The translations under genes and the position numbers were made by a program. A stretch of DNA of 64,000 nucleotides, from positions 1,597,001-1,661,000 of the forward strand of contig JAFLBV010000001.1 of assembly GCA_017302895.1 (NCBI GenBank), given 5' to 3'. How positions within the stretch are numbered: position 1 is the first letter of the stretch; each line of letters begins with the position of its first letter. This document shows positions 1 through 8,781 of the stretch, in pieces. The stretch is from Ignavibacteria bacterium (GTDB lineage: Bacteria; Bacteroidota; Ignavibacteria; Ignavibacteriales; Ignavibacteriaceae). A model generated the notes under the pieces. The model was not told the origin of the DNA. It searched no databases and saw only the letters and a program-made list of their open reading frames with translations.

Positions 1-368
1 CCGGGACCTCCGCCTGTAACAATAGCAAAGCCTTTATCTTCGGTGGTTCGCGAGTTAAGGTATTCTCCCGTGAGTTTTGAAAATTCAACAGCATCTTCAT
101 AATATTTTGCTGAAGCGAGCTCTCTTTCGAGTTGCTTTTTGTCTTCTTCGGTCGCGTTTCCGGAATTCTCCAATTGCTTTGCCTTGTCAAGAACCACTTC
201 CAACGGCTTGATTCTGGCAGATCCAAAAACAACAACAGTATTGGTAATTTTATTTCTTTTGAATTTAGCTTCGGGGTCGAGGTATTCAGAAAGAATTCTT
301 ACAGTTCTGCCTTCGGATGAGTTCAGAAATTCTTCATTTTTATAAGATTTAGGTGGTCTTCTTGTCAT
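1..368 (-). CDS. LOG family (TIGR00730-type) Rossmann-fold protein, N-terminal part
   Basis: Partial gene cut by the left edge; 122 codons are visible from an ATG at 366-368. The visible part holds a VVFGSARI strand and then the start of the glycine-rich TGGGPG loop at the edge, the nucleotide-binding signature of LOG / 'lysine decarboxylase-like' proteins. Characterised members release a free base from a nucleoside 5'-monophosphate (cytokinin riboside phosphoribohydrolase type); the bacterial substrate is often unknown. About 30 residues precede the fold and look like a family-specific extension. The gene is divergent from dacB, so 369-469 should hold promoters for both. The catalytic PGGxGTxxE segment is outside the window, so activity cannot be judged. 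Confidence 0.8.
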   Translation of the reverse strand, partial: MTRRPPKSYKNEEFLNSSEGRTVRILSEYLDPEAKFKRNKITNTVVVFGSARIKPLEVVLDKAKQLENSGNATEEDKKQLERELASAKYYEDAVEFSKLTGEYLNSRTTEDKGFAIVTGGGP

Positions 369-469
369 ATCCACTGTTTCCTCTATTTTATGTTTTTCAA
401 TAAAAACAATAATTCATATCTTTAAAGTTAAATAAGTAAACTTTATAAATAAACCTGTGAAAATCGATT

Positions 470-1696
470 TTGCGGCTAAAATTAAAAAATAATTATTTCA
501 TTACACTATTTCTTTTCCTTTCCCTCCCCCTTTTGGCGCAGTACCAGGATGTTCGCTCGGGGATAAACAATATCCTCACTGCAATGCCTGCCGGAACCCA
601 GTGGTCGATTCTTGTAGTTGACGCCGAGACAAACGATACGGTTTACACATACGGCCACCGGAATGTTATGATTCCTGCATCCAATACCAAAGTGGTAACA
701 AGTGCGGCGGCACTTCACCTGCTTGGCGGGGATTTCATTTTGGCTACCGAACTAAGGTATTTGGGAAGTATAAGCACAACAGGAGTACTGACGGGCGATC
801 TGTACATAAAAGGATTGGGGAATCCGCTCTTCACCACGAAGGACCTGGAAACATTTGTTGCCAAATTCAAGAAAAGTGGTGTAAGAGAGATAACCGGGAA
901 TATAATCGGTGATGACAGTTACTTTGATGACCTTTACAGCAGGTCGCAGTATGTAGGGAGCGGCGAGTATGATTACGAGACATATCCTCTTTCGGCACTT
1001 GTTCTCGACAAAAACATCTGGATAACAGGAAACAAATTCACCACACCTCCCGTTGCGATAGCTGAAAAATTGAAAGCTGCCCTCGAAAAAGAGGGGATAA
1101 GAATTGACGGTAATGCGGTTTCAGGAGTTATGCCCCGTGGTTGCAGCCTTGTGGTAACTTCGGAAGTGCGGCTTGCAGAGTTGCTGAAGATCGTGAACAA
1201 GCGGAGTGACAATTTTTACGCTGAATATACAATGAAGCTGATTAGTGCCGCAGTAAACGGAGAGAGAGGAAATACAAAGAACGGAATAAAGCTTTGTATC
1301 GGTTTTTTGAATGAGTCGGGTGCCTATTTGAAAGGGACAATTCTTGCTGATGGAAGTGGTTTGTCGAGGAGAAATCAAATCCCGACTGGTGTGATAGTAA
1401 AAATTTATGAGTACATTTACGGGAATCAGGTTTTCAGATCGCAGTTCTTTTCAACTCTCAGTATATCAGGTGTGGATGGTACCTTGCGTTCCCGGATGGA
1501 ACAGGCAAACGGTGACAACAATCTGAAAGGGAAGACAGGTACTCTCTCGGGTGTTATTACATTAAGCGGATATTTCAAGACGAAGAGGGGGAGGGATATG
1601 ATAGGAGCTGTTTTCTTCAATTATACATACGGTTACCCTGATTATTACAGGGCGCTGCAGGATCAGATATTTAATCTGCTTATCGACAAGCTATAA
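470..1696 (+). CDS. dacB: D-alanyl-D-alanine carboxypeptidase/endopeptidase (PBP4 type, family S13)
   Basis: Periplasmic penicillin-binding protein that trims or cuts peptidoglycan cross-links. The 408-residue product starts with a signal peptide ending LLAQYQ. All three active-site boxes are present: S71-N-T-K74 (nucleophile Ser71 and Lys74), S246-D-N248 and K355-T-G357. Length and wide spacing between the first two boxes fit class C PBP4, which has an inserted domain there. The start is a TTG, because no ATG or GTG in frame precedes the signal peptide; the GTG at 457 is in another frame and stops quickly. It stands alone and ends at a strong hairpin shared with convergent secG. Confidence 0.93.
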   Translation: MRLKLKNNYFITLFLFLSLPLLAQYQDVRSGINNILTAMPAGTQWSILVVDAETNDTVYTYGHRNVMIPASNTKVVTSAAALHLLGGDFILATELRYLGSISTTGVLTGDLYIKGLGNPLFTTKDLETFVAKFKKSGVREITGNIIGDDSYFDDLYSRSQYVGSGEYDYETYPLSALVLDKNIWITGNKFTTPPVAIAEKLKAALEKEGIRIDGNAVSGVMPRGCSLVVTSEVRLAELLKIVNKRSDNFYAEYTMKLISAAVNGERGNTKNGIKLCIGFLNESGAYLKGTILADGSGLSRRNQIPTGVIVKIYEYIYGNQVFRSQFFSTLSISGVDGTLRSRMEQANGDNNLKGKTGTLSGVITLSGYFKTKRGRDMIGAVFFNYTYGYPDYYRALQDQIFNLLIDKL

Positions 1697-1699
1697 AAA

Positions 1700-1730
1700 A
1701 AGGCTGCCTTTTTTGGGCAGCCTTTTTTTC
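1700..1730. terminator. Bidirectional Rho-independent terminator between dacB and secG
   Basis: The stem AGGCTGCC / GGGCAGCCT surrounds a T6 loop and is flanked by an A-run on the left and a T-run on the right, so it can end transcription from both sides. dacB (+) and secG (-) converge on it. Confidence 0.9.
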
Positions 1731-1745
1731 AATAAACTTTTAATA

Positions 1746-2063
1746 CTATTTAGCGGGTTGATTTCCACCTGGATTTGCGGGAGCAGTCTGATTTGATCCG
1801 CCCTTTTGGATAACGCTTTCAGCACTTGATCCGGTCGGAAGGAAGAAACCATTAACGAGAATGGTAAGAATGGCAATTGTAGCAGCCATTACCCAGGTTG
1901 CTTTAGAAAGAAAGTCAGCCGTACGGCGTGTACCAAACATGCTACCAACACTTCCACCACCGAAAGTCGCAGTCAAACCACTTCCCTTGGACTGTTGTGT
2001 TAAAACAACCAGTATAAGGAAAACAGCCAAGAGTATGATAACGATACTAAAAAAGGTAAACAT
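1746..2063 (-). CDS. secG: Preprotein translocase subunit SecG
   Basis: Small membrane subunit of the SecYEG channel, 105 residues. Two hydrophobic segments (about residues 3-24 and 52-73) flank the conserved cytoplasmic loop, with the family features QQSKGSGL and GTRRTADFLSKAT. The C-tail is low-complexity and rich in Gly, Asn, Pro and Gln, usual for SecG. The ATG at 2061-2063 follows a GGAG-type ribosome site. The reading frame stays open further upstream, but only through the tRNA gene, so a longer start was rejected. It lies 18 bp downstream of tRNA-Met on the same strand and may be cotranscribed with it. Confidence 0.93.
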   Translation of the reverse strand: MFTFFSIVIILLAVFLILVVLTQQSKGSGLTATFGGGSVGSMFGTRRTADFLSKATWVMAATIAILTILVNGFFLPTGSSAESVIQKGGSNQTAPANPGGNQPAK

Positions 2064-2081
2064 TTTTTCTCCAAAAAAATA

Positions 2082-2158
2082 TGGTAGCGGGGGAGGGACT
2101 CGAACCCCCGACACGTGGATTATGATTCCACTGCTCTAACCTGCTGAGCTACCCCGCC
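2082..2158 (-). tRNA. tRNA-Met (anticodon CAT)
   Basis: 77 nt including an encoded CCA end. The acceptor stem GGCGGGG pairs with CCCCGCT (first pair G-U), there is a normal D arm with AGCTCAGC, and the T arm has GGTTCGAGTCC. The anticodon loop ATCATAA on a GTGGA/TCCAC stem gives CAT. It lacks the unpaired first base of an initiator, so it is elongator Met; a lysidine-modified tRNA-Ile2 also has CAT and cannot be fully excluded. Confidence 0.93.
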
Positions 2159-2223
2159 GAGGGAATTTAAAAAATTCAAGACACTAAGATAACAATGGAA
2201 TCAGAAATAAACAAACAGATTCT

Positions 2224-3912
2224 TTATTTTTCTCCTTCTTCATCGGGAGATTCGTTAATTTTTTTTATTAAATCCTTCAATTCCTCCGAATTGGCGGGAG
2301 TCTGGATCTTTATTTCGGGTTCGGGTGAAGCTTCATTGCCGTCAATCAGAGCGGCAGTCAGACTTTCGAGCTCTTTGTTTATCGACTCGCTTCCGAAATC
2401 CTTGAGTTCTGACGACAGGTAACTCAGCAGCTCCTTGTCGATGCCACTGTATCCGTAGGGAGGCATAATCCTCTCTTTCACTTCTTCTTCGTCCTGATCC
2501 GTTTTTTTCTCAGGTTCGAGTTCACTTTCAGAAGTCACAGGCGATTCGATGTTTTCCTCGATGTTTTCGGGGTCTGCAGAATCGAGCCGGGTTTTTAGTT
2601 CGACCAGTTTGGTTATCTCGTTACTGAGGATATCTCGTTCGGCAGCGAGCTGATCATTCTCGAGGATGATACCGGAAATTGATCTTTCCGATTTTTGGGA
2701 CTCAAGTTTGAGGAGAGAGAGCCTCTGCTCGATGAGTGAATATTCGTTGCTGGCTTCGTCACGGGCTCTTCTAAGGGCTTCAATTTCTTCTTTGAAGCTT
2801 TGTATCACCTTGAGGAAGCTTTCCTCCGTCTCATGCGATTTTTCGCCGGCTTTGTCAAGTTCGGACAATGTTGCATTAACCGAATTTTCGAGACCGGTTT
2901 TTTGTGCCGAGAGTTCGATTATTTCATTTTGCAATTTTGTTTTTCTGGCAGAAATTGATTCAACCTCCTCATTGCCCGATTTTACACGATAAACGATGGA
3001 ACGGAATTCGATTTCGAGGTTGGTGATTGCCTTCTCTTTTTTTGCAATTTCCTCTGATTTTCTAAAAAGGATGAGCTCCTTGTCAATCAGTTTTTTCGAA
3101 ATTTCGCGGACCTTAACCTTCAGATCGCTTATCTCCTGCTTGTACGCAGAAGCCATGGTAATAAAATGTTCTTCGGTCTTCAGGATATTTGACTCGATTT
3201 CGTATCTGTTTTCCTCGAGGGAATTGAGATGCTTCTTTAATCGAGCGGTTTTTTCTTTCAGAGCGCTTTCCTTCAGGAGGGCATTTTTAATATTTCTGAA
3301 GATTTCGTTTTTGAGATTTTCATATTTTGTGATTTTATCTTCGAGCTCATTTACGGTCTGTTGTGAGCTTGAGATGGAAGCTTCATACGACTCGAGCTGA
3401 ATTTTTCTGATATCGAGGTCGCGATTTGCATTTTCAAGTCTCTTGGAGAGGTGGAGCAGTTTTTCTTCATTTAATTCGATATTATTGAGAATGGAGTTGA
3501 AATCTCTCTCTTTATTCTCGACGGATTTTTGCAACTGCGGGAGGTAATCCTCGAGAGCAGCGACCGAGCGGGTCTTGTTTCCAAGGTCGGAAATAAGAGC
3601 AATCAGTCTGGACTCATTGTTGTCAATTTTTTCGCTGAGTTCCGAATTCTTTTGTTCAAGCAGAGCTTTTTCCTGCTTCAAAGCCTCAACCTCGGAGAGG
3701 AGCATATCTCGTTCTTTGGAATAGAGCGACTTAAAGCTGCTTAGACGGGCGGTCTCCTTGGTCTCAAGGTCAATGAGGTTCTGTTGCAATTTTTTTATTT
3801 TCGCAACAAGCTGTTCCTCTTCGGTTTTGAGTCTGTCGAGCTCCAGTTTTTTAATGTCGAGTTGGTTATTTGTATCAGGGGACATAGATCCGCTGTCGAA
3901 ATTTTCATCCAT
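2224..3912 (-). CDS. Long coiled-coil protein, function unknown (downstream member of a pair)
   Basis: 562 residues from an ATG at 3910-3912; a GTG three codons earlier is possible. About residues 15-430 are almost continuous heptad-repeat coiled coil, rich in Glu, Lys, Leu and Ser, with no signal peptide or membrane segment. The last ~120 residues are acidic and less helical (PEKKTDQDEEEVKERI, then a PPYGYSGIDKELL patch and a DEEGEK end) and may bind a partner. It begins 14 bp after the stop of another long coiled-coil gene, so the two are probably one operon. Cytoplasmic scaffold or filament-like role is an inference from composition; coiled coils give many false family matches, so I name no family. 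Confidence 0.75.
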   Translation of the reverse strand: MDENFDSGSMSPDTNNQLDIKKLELDRLKTEEEQLVAKIKKLQQNLIDLETKETARLSSFKSLYSKERDMLLSEVEALKQEKALLEQKNSELSEKIDNNESRLIALISDLGNKTRSVAALEDYLPQLQKSVENKERDFNSILNNIELNEEKLLHLSKRLENANRDLDIRKIQLESYEASISSSQQTVNELEDKITKYENLKNEIFRNIKNALLKESALKEKTARLKKHLNSLEENRYEIESNILKTEEHFITMASAYKQEISDLKVKVREISKKLIDKELILFRKSEEIAKKEKAITNLEIEFRSIVYRVKSGNEEVESISARKTKLQNEIIELSAQKTGLENSVNATLSELDKAGEKSHETEESFLKVIQSFKEEIEALRRARDEASNEYSLIEQRLSLLKLESQKSERSISGIILENDQLAAERDILSNEITKLVELKTRLDSADPENIEENIESPVTSESELEPEKKTDQDEEEVKERIMPPYGYSGIDKELLSYLSSELKDFGSESINKELESLTAALIDGNEASPEPEIKIQTPANSEELKDLIKKINESPDEEGEK

Positions 3913-3926
3913 GGATAGCACCGCGC

Positions 3927-6416
3927 TTAAAATTCATTGTTTGAATCGTGGGCTTCTTTTTCAATTTTTTTCAGTTTTTCGATACTGTTTACGAGATCGT
4001 TTTTCTGATGTTCCAGGCTTTGCAGCTCAGACTTCACACGGTTGAGCATGATCGAGCCATTCTCAATTTCATCCTGCAAATTTGTGAGATCAGACTGTCT
4101 TTCTTTTATCGCAGTTTCGAGTGATGCTCTTCTTCCTTCAAGATCGGCGTGCCGTTTCGAGAAGCTGTTGAACATCGAGGAGAGTTTCCTCTCGAGCTCG
4201 TTATTCTCTTCCTTGAGGTTTTCACGGTTTTTCTTGAGCTCCTGAACAATCAGGTTCATCCGTTTTTCGGTGTCTTTGAGCTCGAAGAGATTTTTGTTCA
4301 ACTGATCTTTTTCCTCTTTCAGGCTGTGGATGTGCTGCCGGATATTAGTGAGGTCTTTCTCGGCAATTTTGATTTCCGACTTTAATTCACCCAGTTGAAG
4401 ATCGAGTTGTTCGATATCAGATTCCTTCTGCGATTTGAGTCTTTCCTTCTCCATGATATCAGTTCTGAGTTTGGTCTGATGCTCACGGAGCGAAACAATT
4501 TCCTGATTGAATGAGCGGAGAGCCTCGAGCACGAGTTCCTCTGTTTTAAGCTGTTTCTCTTCGAGGACTTTCGATGATGATTCCAGGTCACTCAGGGTAT
4601 CGTTGAGATTGGTAACCTCGCCTGCAACCGACAGTTTTGTATTTTCGAGTTCCATCACTTCTTTGGTGAGAAGTGATTTTTTCTCCTCGAACTGCTGGAG
4701 ATTCAGAAGTGCTTCCGATCTTTTTTCCTGAAGCGATTGTAACTCCTCGTTCATGGAATTCAGTTCATCATTCTGTGCTTTTGCGAGTGATGAGAGTCTG
4801 TCAATTTCCGATTTCAGGGATGAAACTTCGCTGCTGAGCTTCTCCCGTTTCTCGAGATAATCGGAGAGAATTTTTTCCTTTTCATCGAAGGATGACGGGG
4901 CATGCTCAGGCTGGTACATCTGTGCAGATTGCGATTTAAGTGCATCAACCTCTTCAATTAGAGCTTCCACTTCCTGATTTAATCTTTCATTCTCCTGCTG
5001 GAGGTCTGTAAGCAACTTGTTGGCTGTGATCAGGTGGGACTCACTTTCGGTCAGTCTGGCAACGAGTTCACTGTTTTCCTCCTGCAGGGTGTCGTGTGCC
5101 AGTCTTAGCTGTTTAATGTTTTCCATTTCAGCTTCAAACTGCTCCATGAACGCTGCTGTTTGTTCCGAATCGAATCCTTCGGGGAATTCAGGCGGAGTGC
5201 TACCGTCGAACCCGGGCATTTGGAAAGCTTCCTCATCAACAATAGTTTCTTCGAGAGGAAGGGGAGTGTCTTCCACTTCGGGCACCGTAAATTCACTGTT
5301 TTCAACCGGTGGATTAAGCGGCTCACCATCGGGAGATTCGAAATCGACTTCCTGAACAGGAGCATTTGCTTTCTCCTCTTCCATGGTGAGAATGAGCTCC
5401 TGTAAACTCTCAATTTCCTGATGGAGTGATGCGATTGTTTCCTGAAGGTTATCGATCTGCAAGTCTTTTTGGGAGATGATTTCATCAAGCTCCAACCTGT
5501 TGAAATCTGATGTTTCACTCACCGGTTCGGGAGTTGAATCACCTGTCAGATAAGAAGGCAGTTCGGGCGACTCAAATGGTTCAATGCTGATGCCATCGAG
5601 ACCCATTGATGCTATCTTACGGTCTCTTTCTTCAATCTGTGACCTTAAGGAGCTGATTTCGAGATTTCTGTCAGCGAGTTCCTCGGAGAGTTGCTGTTGA
5701 AGTTGATTAAGCTGCAGTTCCTTTTCTTCGAGTTGAGTGCGGAGCCGGAACAATTCCTCAGAATTGTCTACAACTGACACCGGCTCGGGTTCTGTAACAA
5801 AAGGAGTGAAATGAGGCATTTCGAGACTTGATTTTTGAGACTGCAGTTCGGCGATTTCTGCCTCGAGTTCGTGTTTTGATCTACGGAGGTCGAGAATAAT
5901 CTCCTGCAGGGTTTCCTGCTCCGAATTCAATTCGGAGAGGTCAGCAATCTGTGCCGGAGCAACCGGAGCGGCATTAAGGGTAGCCTGCTCGAGGAGGTCG
6001 AACTGCTGGTTCAGTTTTTCAAGGTATGCTTCTTTGGTATTAATTTCAGTCTGGAGCGCCGCTCTTCTTCTTTCCAGTTCTTCAATTTCAGAGCGGAGAT
6101 GAAGCGGAATTTCATCGTATGCGATGGTGGCTTCAGCAGGAATCCGACTGCCTGACTCAAGACCGGCGATTTCACTTTTGAGTTCTTCGGCTCTTTTCTC
6201 GAGTTCCTCGACATCGACATATTTCTCCATGAAAGTATTGAGCTGCGATCTTAAGGTTTCGATATCGATAAGAAGGTTCCCCTTCTCCATCCTTAATTCG
6301 CTGCTTTCGCGGGAGATTTTGTCATGCAGTTGTTTTAACTTGGCTACTTCTTTTGTAAGTTTCTCATTATCCTGTGTAAGTTTTTCAAGTTTCTTGCCAC
6401 CTGTAAAAAGTGCCAT
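3927..6416 (-). CDS. Long coiled-coil protein, function unknown (upstream member of a pair)
   Basis: 829 residues starting MALFTGGKKLEKL after an AGGAG site. Residues 8-80 are coiled coil, followed by further coiled-coil blocks broken by Pro/Glu-rich linkers (about residues 280-310 and 350-430, the latter with many PEV, PLP and PEFPEG elements), then a long uninterrupted coil to about residue 815. No transmembrane segment, signal peptide or nucleotide-binding loop (no SMC/Rad50 Walker A), so it is not an SMC ATPase. Together with the shorter downstream coil protein it could form a heteromeric cytoskeletal or scaffold assembly. It is the first gene of its unit; 6417-6523 upstream has no other feature I can support. 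Confidence 0.75.
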   Translation of the reverse strand: MALFTGGKKLEKLTQDNEKLTKEVAKLKQLHDKISRESSELRMEKGNLLIDIETLRSQLNTFMEKYVDVEELEKRAEELKSEIAGLESGSRIPAEATIAYDEIPLHLRSEIEELERRRAALQTEINTKEAYLEKLNQQFDLLEQATLNAAPVAPAQIADLSELNSEQETLQEIILDLRRSKHELEAEIAELQSQKSSLEMPHFTPFVTEPEPVSVVDNSEELFRLRTQLEEKELQLNQLQQQLSEELADRNLEISSLRSQIEERDRKIASMGLDGISIEPFESPELPSYLTGDSTPEPVSETSDFNRLELDEIISQKDLQIDNLQETIASLHQEIESLQELILTMEEEKANAPVQEVDFESPDGEPLNPPVENSEFTVPEVEDTPLPLEETIVDEEAFQMPGFDGSTPPEFPEGFDSEQTAAFMEQFEAEMENIKQLRLAHDTLQEENSELVARLTESESHLITANKLLTDLQQENERLNQEVEALIEEVDALKSQSAQMYQPEHAPSSFDEKEKILSDYLEKREKLSSEVSSLKSEIDRLSSLAKAQNDELNSMNEELQSLQEKRSEALLNLQQFEEKKSLLTKEVMELENTKLSVAGEVTNLNDTLSDLESSSKVLEEKQLKTEELVLEALRSFNQEIVSLREHQTKLRTDIMEKERLKSQKESDIEQLDLQLGELKSEIKIAEKDLTNIRQHIHSLKEEKDQLNKNLFELKDTEKRMNLIVQELKKNRENLKEENNELERKLSSMFNSFSKRHADLEGRRASLETAIKERQSDLTNLQDEIENGSIMLNRVKSELQSLEHQKNDLVNSIEKLKKIEKEAHDSNNEF

Positions 6417-6523
6417 CTTTTGCTCCTAATTAAATGTTTTTTTGCATACAAGTGAAATATAAGAAAAATTGCAGAATTAATTGATCAGAATTATGAAAAT
6501 AGCCTGAATATGGGGTCTTGAAA

Positions 6524-6558
6524 TAAAAAAAGCTGTCACCCGGGCGGGCGACAGCTTA
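6524..6558 (-). terminator. Rho-independent terminator of the S46 peptidase gene
   Basis: On the minus strand an AAGCTGTC arm and a GACAGCTT arm enclose a GC-rich loop, followed by a run of seven T. It sits 32 bp after the stop of the S46 gene. Confidence 0.85.
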
Positions 6559-6589
6559 TAAAAACGGGGGAGTAATGATCAATCAGAGA

Positions 6590-8689
6590 TTAATCAAGTT
6601 TTCCTTTTTTGAGTTCATTTGCCAGACGGGTAGCTTTATAAAGATTTTTTATAGCTTCATACATGCCTGACGAGTGAACAGACACGGTTCTGTTTGCAGT
6701 TTCGTCAAAAATAAACTGACCGGGGAGGCTTTCGATGTTGCCGTCAAAAGCGAGACCGACAATTTCAGCTTTCTGGTTGATAACAGGGGAACCGGAGTTA
6801 CCACCAATGATATCGTTGGTTGAAACGAAATTGAACGGAACACTCAGATCAAATTCTGCAGGTGGATTTTCCCATTTTTCGGGGAGGTTCCATGGGAATT
6901 TTTTACCGTGACTGAAGTATCTGTCGTAAAGACCGTAGAAGGTAGTGATCGGAGGAGCGGTGGTTCCGTTGTAGTCGTAACCTTTTACAACACCGTCAGA
7001 AATTCTGAGTGAGAAAGTTGCATCCGGTGGAATGGTAGTACCATAAACTTCGAAGACAGCTCTGCCGAGTTTCTCAAGAAAAACGGCTTCCTCGGTCTGC
7101 GATTTCTTTACGATATCGCTGTGCGATTTTACTTTTTCCTGAGCGAGAAGAGCGTACTTGATAAACGGATCGTCTGATTTCAGAATATCTTCAACTTCCA
7201 TACTCAGAAATTCAGCAACTTTTTCCTTGGAGGTAAGTCTGCTTTTTTCGAGGAGGTATTTAACGGCTTCATCACCTGTTCTTCCGCCTGTGAGGGCGAT
7301 GAATGCAGGGTGGTTCGTACCGATGAGTCCGCTGATAAAAGCGATGTTTTCTTTTAAGAGAAGTTCCGACATCGTCTGATCGAAGTCATCGGGGAATACT
7401 GTAAGTTCAGGTTTGTTTCCTTTTTTGGCGGCACCAATGATGCCTGAAGCAGTAAGGAAATATTGTGAGAAGATCATCGGTCTTACTCTGAATGCATTCA
7501 GTTCGTTGAAAACTTCATTCATTTTTTTTCTGCCATTTGCAATTTTGTCCCAAAGTTCGCCATATTCGGAAGCGAGTTTAGGATCAGCCATAACTGCAGC
7601 CTTAAATTTTGCTTCCCAGTCCTGTTTTTTCTTCATAAAGACAGGGTTAAGGAGCCCTTCGAGCTGACCGTTGGTGGCTTTTAAGCCGTTGGCAAAGCTA
7701 AAGAGCTGATCGTTCATTTCGTAAGCTTTTTCAGGCTTCAATTCAAGATATTTTGAATATGAATTCACGAGTGATTTCAAAAATCCAATGGTAACGGGGG
7801 TTGTGTAATCTCTCTGCGATTCGAGCATGGAGACAGTATAAAGTCTGTTGGTGCTTCCGGGGTTACCTACTACGAAAACCGGTTCACCTGTCATGGCGCC
7901 GTTTGTGCTCCATTTGAAGTAGTGATCGGTTTTTAACGGTTGACCATTCTCATCGTAAACACGGAAGAAGGTGCAGTCGAGATTATATCTTGGGTAGGTA
8001 AAATTGTCGGGGTCACCACCGAAGAAACCGAGCTGGTCTTCGGGAGCGAATACGAGTCTAACATCATTATATCTTTTGAAACCATAAAGGGAATATTTAC
8101 CGCCGTTGAAGAAGGTGATAACCTGTCCTTTTAAGCCTTTGCTTTTAAGTTCTTCGACGAGTTCTTTTTTCTTGGCGTCTCTGGTTTTCAGTTTTTCGTC
8201 ATCGGTGGTACCGGAATCCATGGCTTCGCGGATTTTGGAGGTCACATCTTCGATGTAAACGAGCTGTTCAACGAAGAGTCCGTCAACTTTTCTTTCTTCA
8301 GCGAGAGTAGAAGCCCAAAAGCCCGATTTATGAAGGTCTTCGCCCTCTTTGGAGACTCCGGTTATGCTCTCCCTGCCGCAGTGATGGTTTGTCATTACAA
8401 GACCGTCGGCGGAAACAAATGAAGCAGAGCAATAGTCGGCAAAGCGAAGTGCAGACATTCTTACATTGCTGTACCACTCATCATCGGGTGAAAAGTTGTA
8501 GGTTGATTTTAAGTGATCAGTAGGCGGGAAGTCGAAAGTCCACATCCTTCCTGTATCAAATTTGCCGGCTTTTACAGTATCAAGATTTACTCCTGTGTGC
8601 TGTGCGAAGACGGTGGCGGAAAGTGAGAAGACCACCAGCAGGGCTGTAAGAGCCACATTTCTGAAGGACTTGAAGAAAGTTATATACAT
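6590..8689 (-). CDS. S46 family dipeptidyl peptidase, DPP7-like
   Basis: Exported serine peptidase that removes N-terminal dipeptides from peptides. 699 residues with a signal peptide ending ATVFAQ. The trypsin-like His is in TNHHCG (about 102-103), the Asp region is DNFTYPRYNLDC, and the nucleophile is Ser632 in GNSGSPV. Known family members differ at the residue 18 after this Ser: Gly in DPP7 (large hydrophobic P1) and Arg in DPP11 (acidic P1). Here it is Gly650, so DPP7-type specificity is predicted. The ATG at 8689 was chosen because AAAGGAG lies just upstream; an in-frame extension of 13 codons lacks one. Likely supports growth on peptides, together with the S9 peptidase at 16.4-18.4 kb. 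Confidence 0.93.
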   Translation of the reverse strand: MYITFFKSFRNVALTALLVVFSLSATVFAQHTGVNLDTVKAGKFDTGRMWTFDFPPTDHLKSTYNFSPDDEWYSNVRMSALRFADYCSASFVSADGLVMTNHHCGRESITGVSKEGEDLHKSGFWASTLAEERKVDGLFVEQLVYIEDVTSKIREAMDSGTTDDEKLKTRDAKKKELVEELKSKGLKGQVITFFNGGKYSLYGFKRYNDVRLVFAPEDQLGFFGGDPDNFTYPRYNLDCTFFRVYDENGQPLKTDHYFKWSTNGAMTGEPVFVVGNPGSTNRLYTVSMLESQRDYTTPVTIGFLKSLVNSYSKYLELKPEKAYEMNDQLFSFANGLKATNGQLEGLLNPVFMKKKQDWEAKFKAAVMADPKLASEYGELWDKIANGRKKMNEVFNELNAFRVRPMIFSQYFLTASGIIGAAKKGNKPELTVFPDDFDQTMSELLLKENIAFISGLIGTNHPAFIALTGGRTGDEAVKYLLEKSRLTSKEKVAEFLSMEVEDILKSDDPFIKYALLAQEKVKSHSDIVKKSQTEEAVFLEKLGRAVFEVYGTTIPPDATFSLRISDGVVKGYDYNGTTAPPITTFYGLYDRYFSHGKKFPWNLPEKWENPPAEFDLSVPFNFVSTNDIIGGNSGSPVINQKAEIVGLAFDGNIESLPGQFIFDETANRTVSVHSSGMYEAIKNLYKATRLANELKKGKLD

Positions 8690-8781
8690 ATATCTCCTTT
8701 GGGGGTTTTTAAAGCTTGAAAAACGCAACTCTAAAGTTAATTAAAAATATCGCTTCATTCAAGCGAGAAATGGTTCAATAA

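Noticed and set aside
2064..2114. Longer N-terminus for SecG
   Set aside because: It would be translated through the spacer and the 3' end of the tRNA-Met gene; the ATG at 2063 has a ribosome site and gives a normal SecG.
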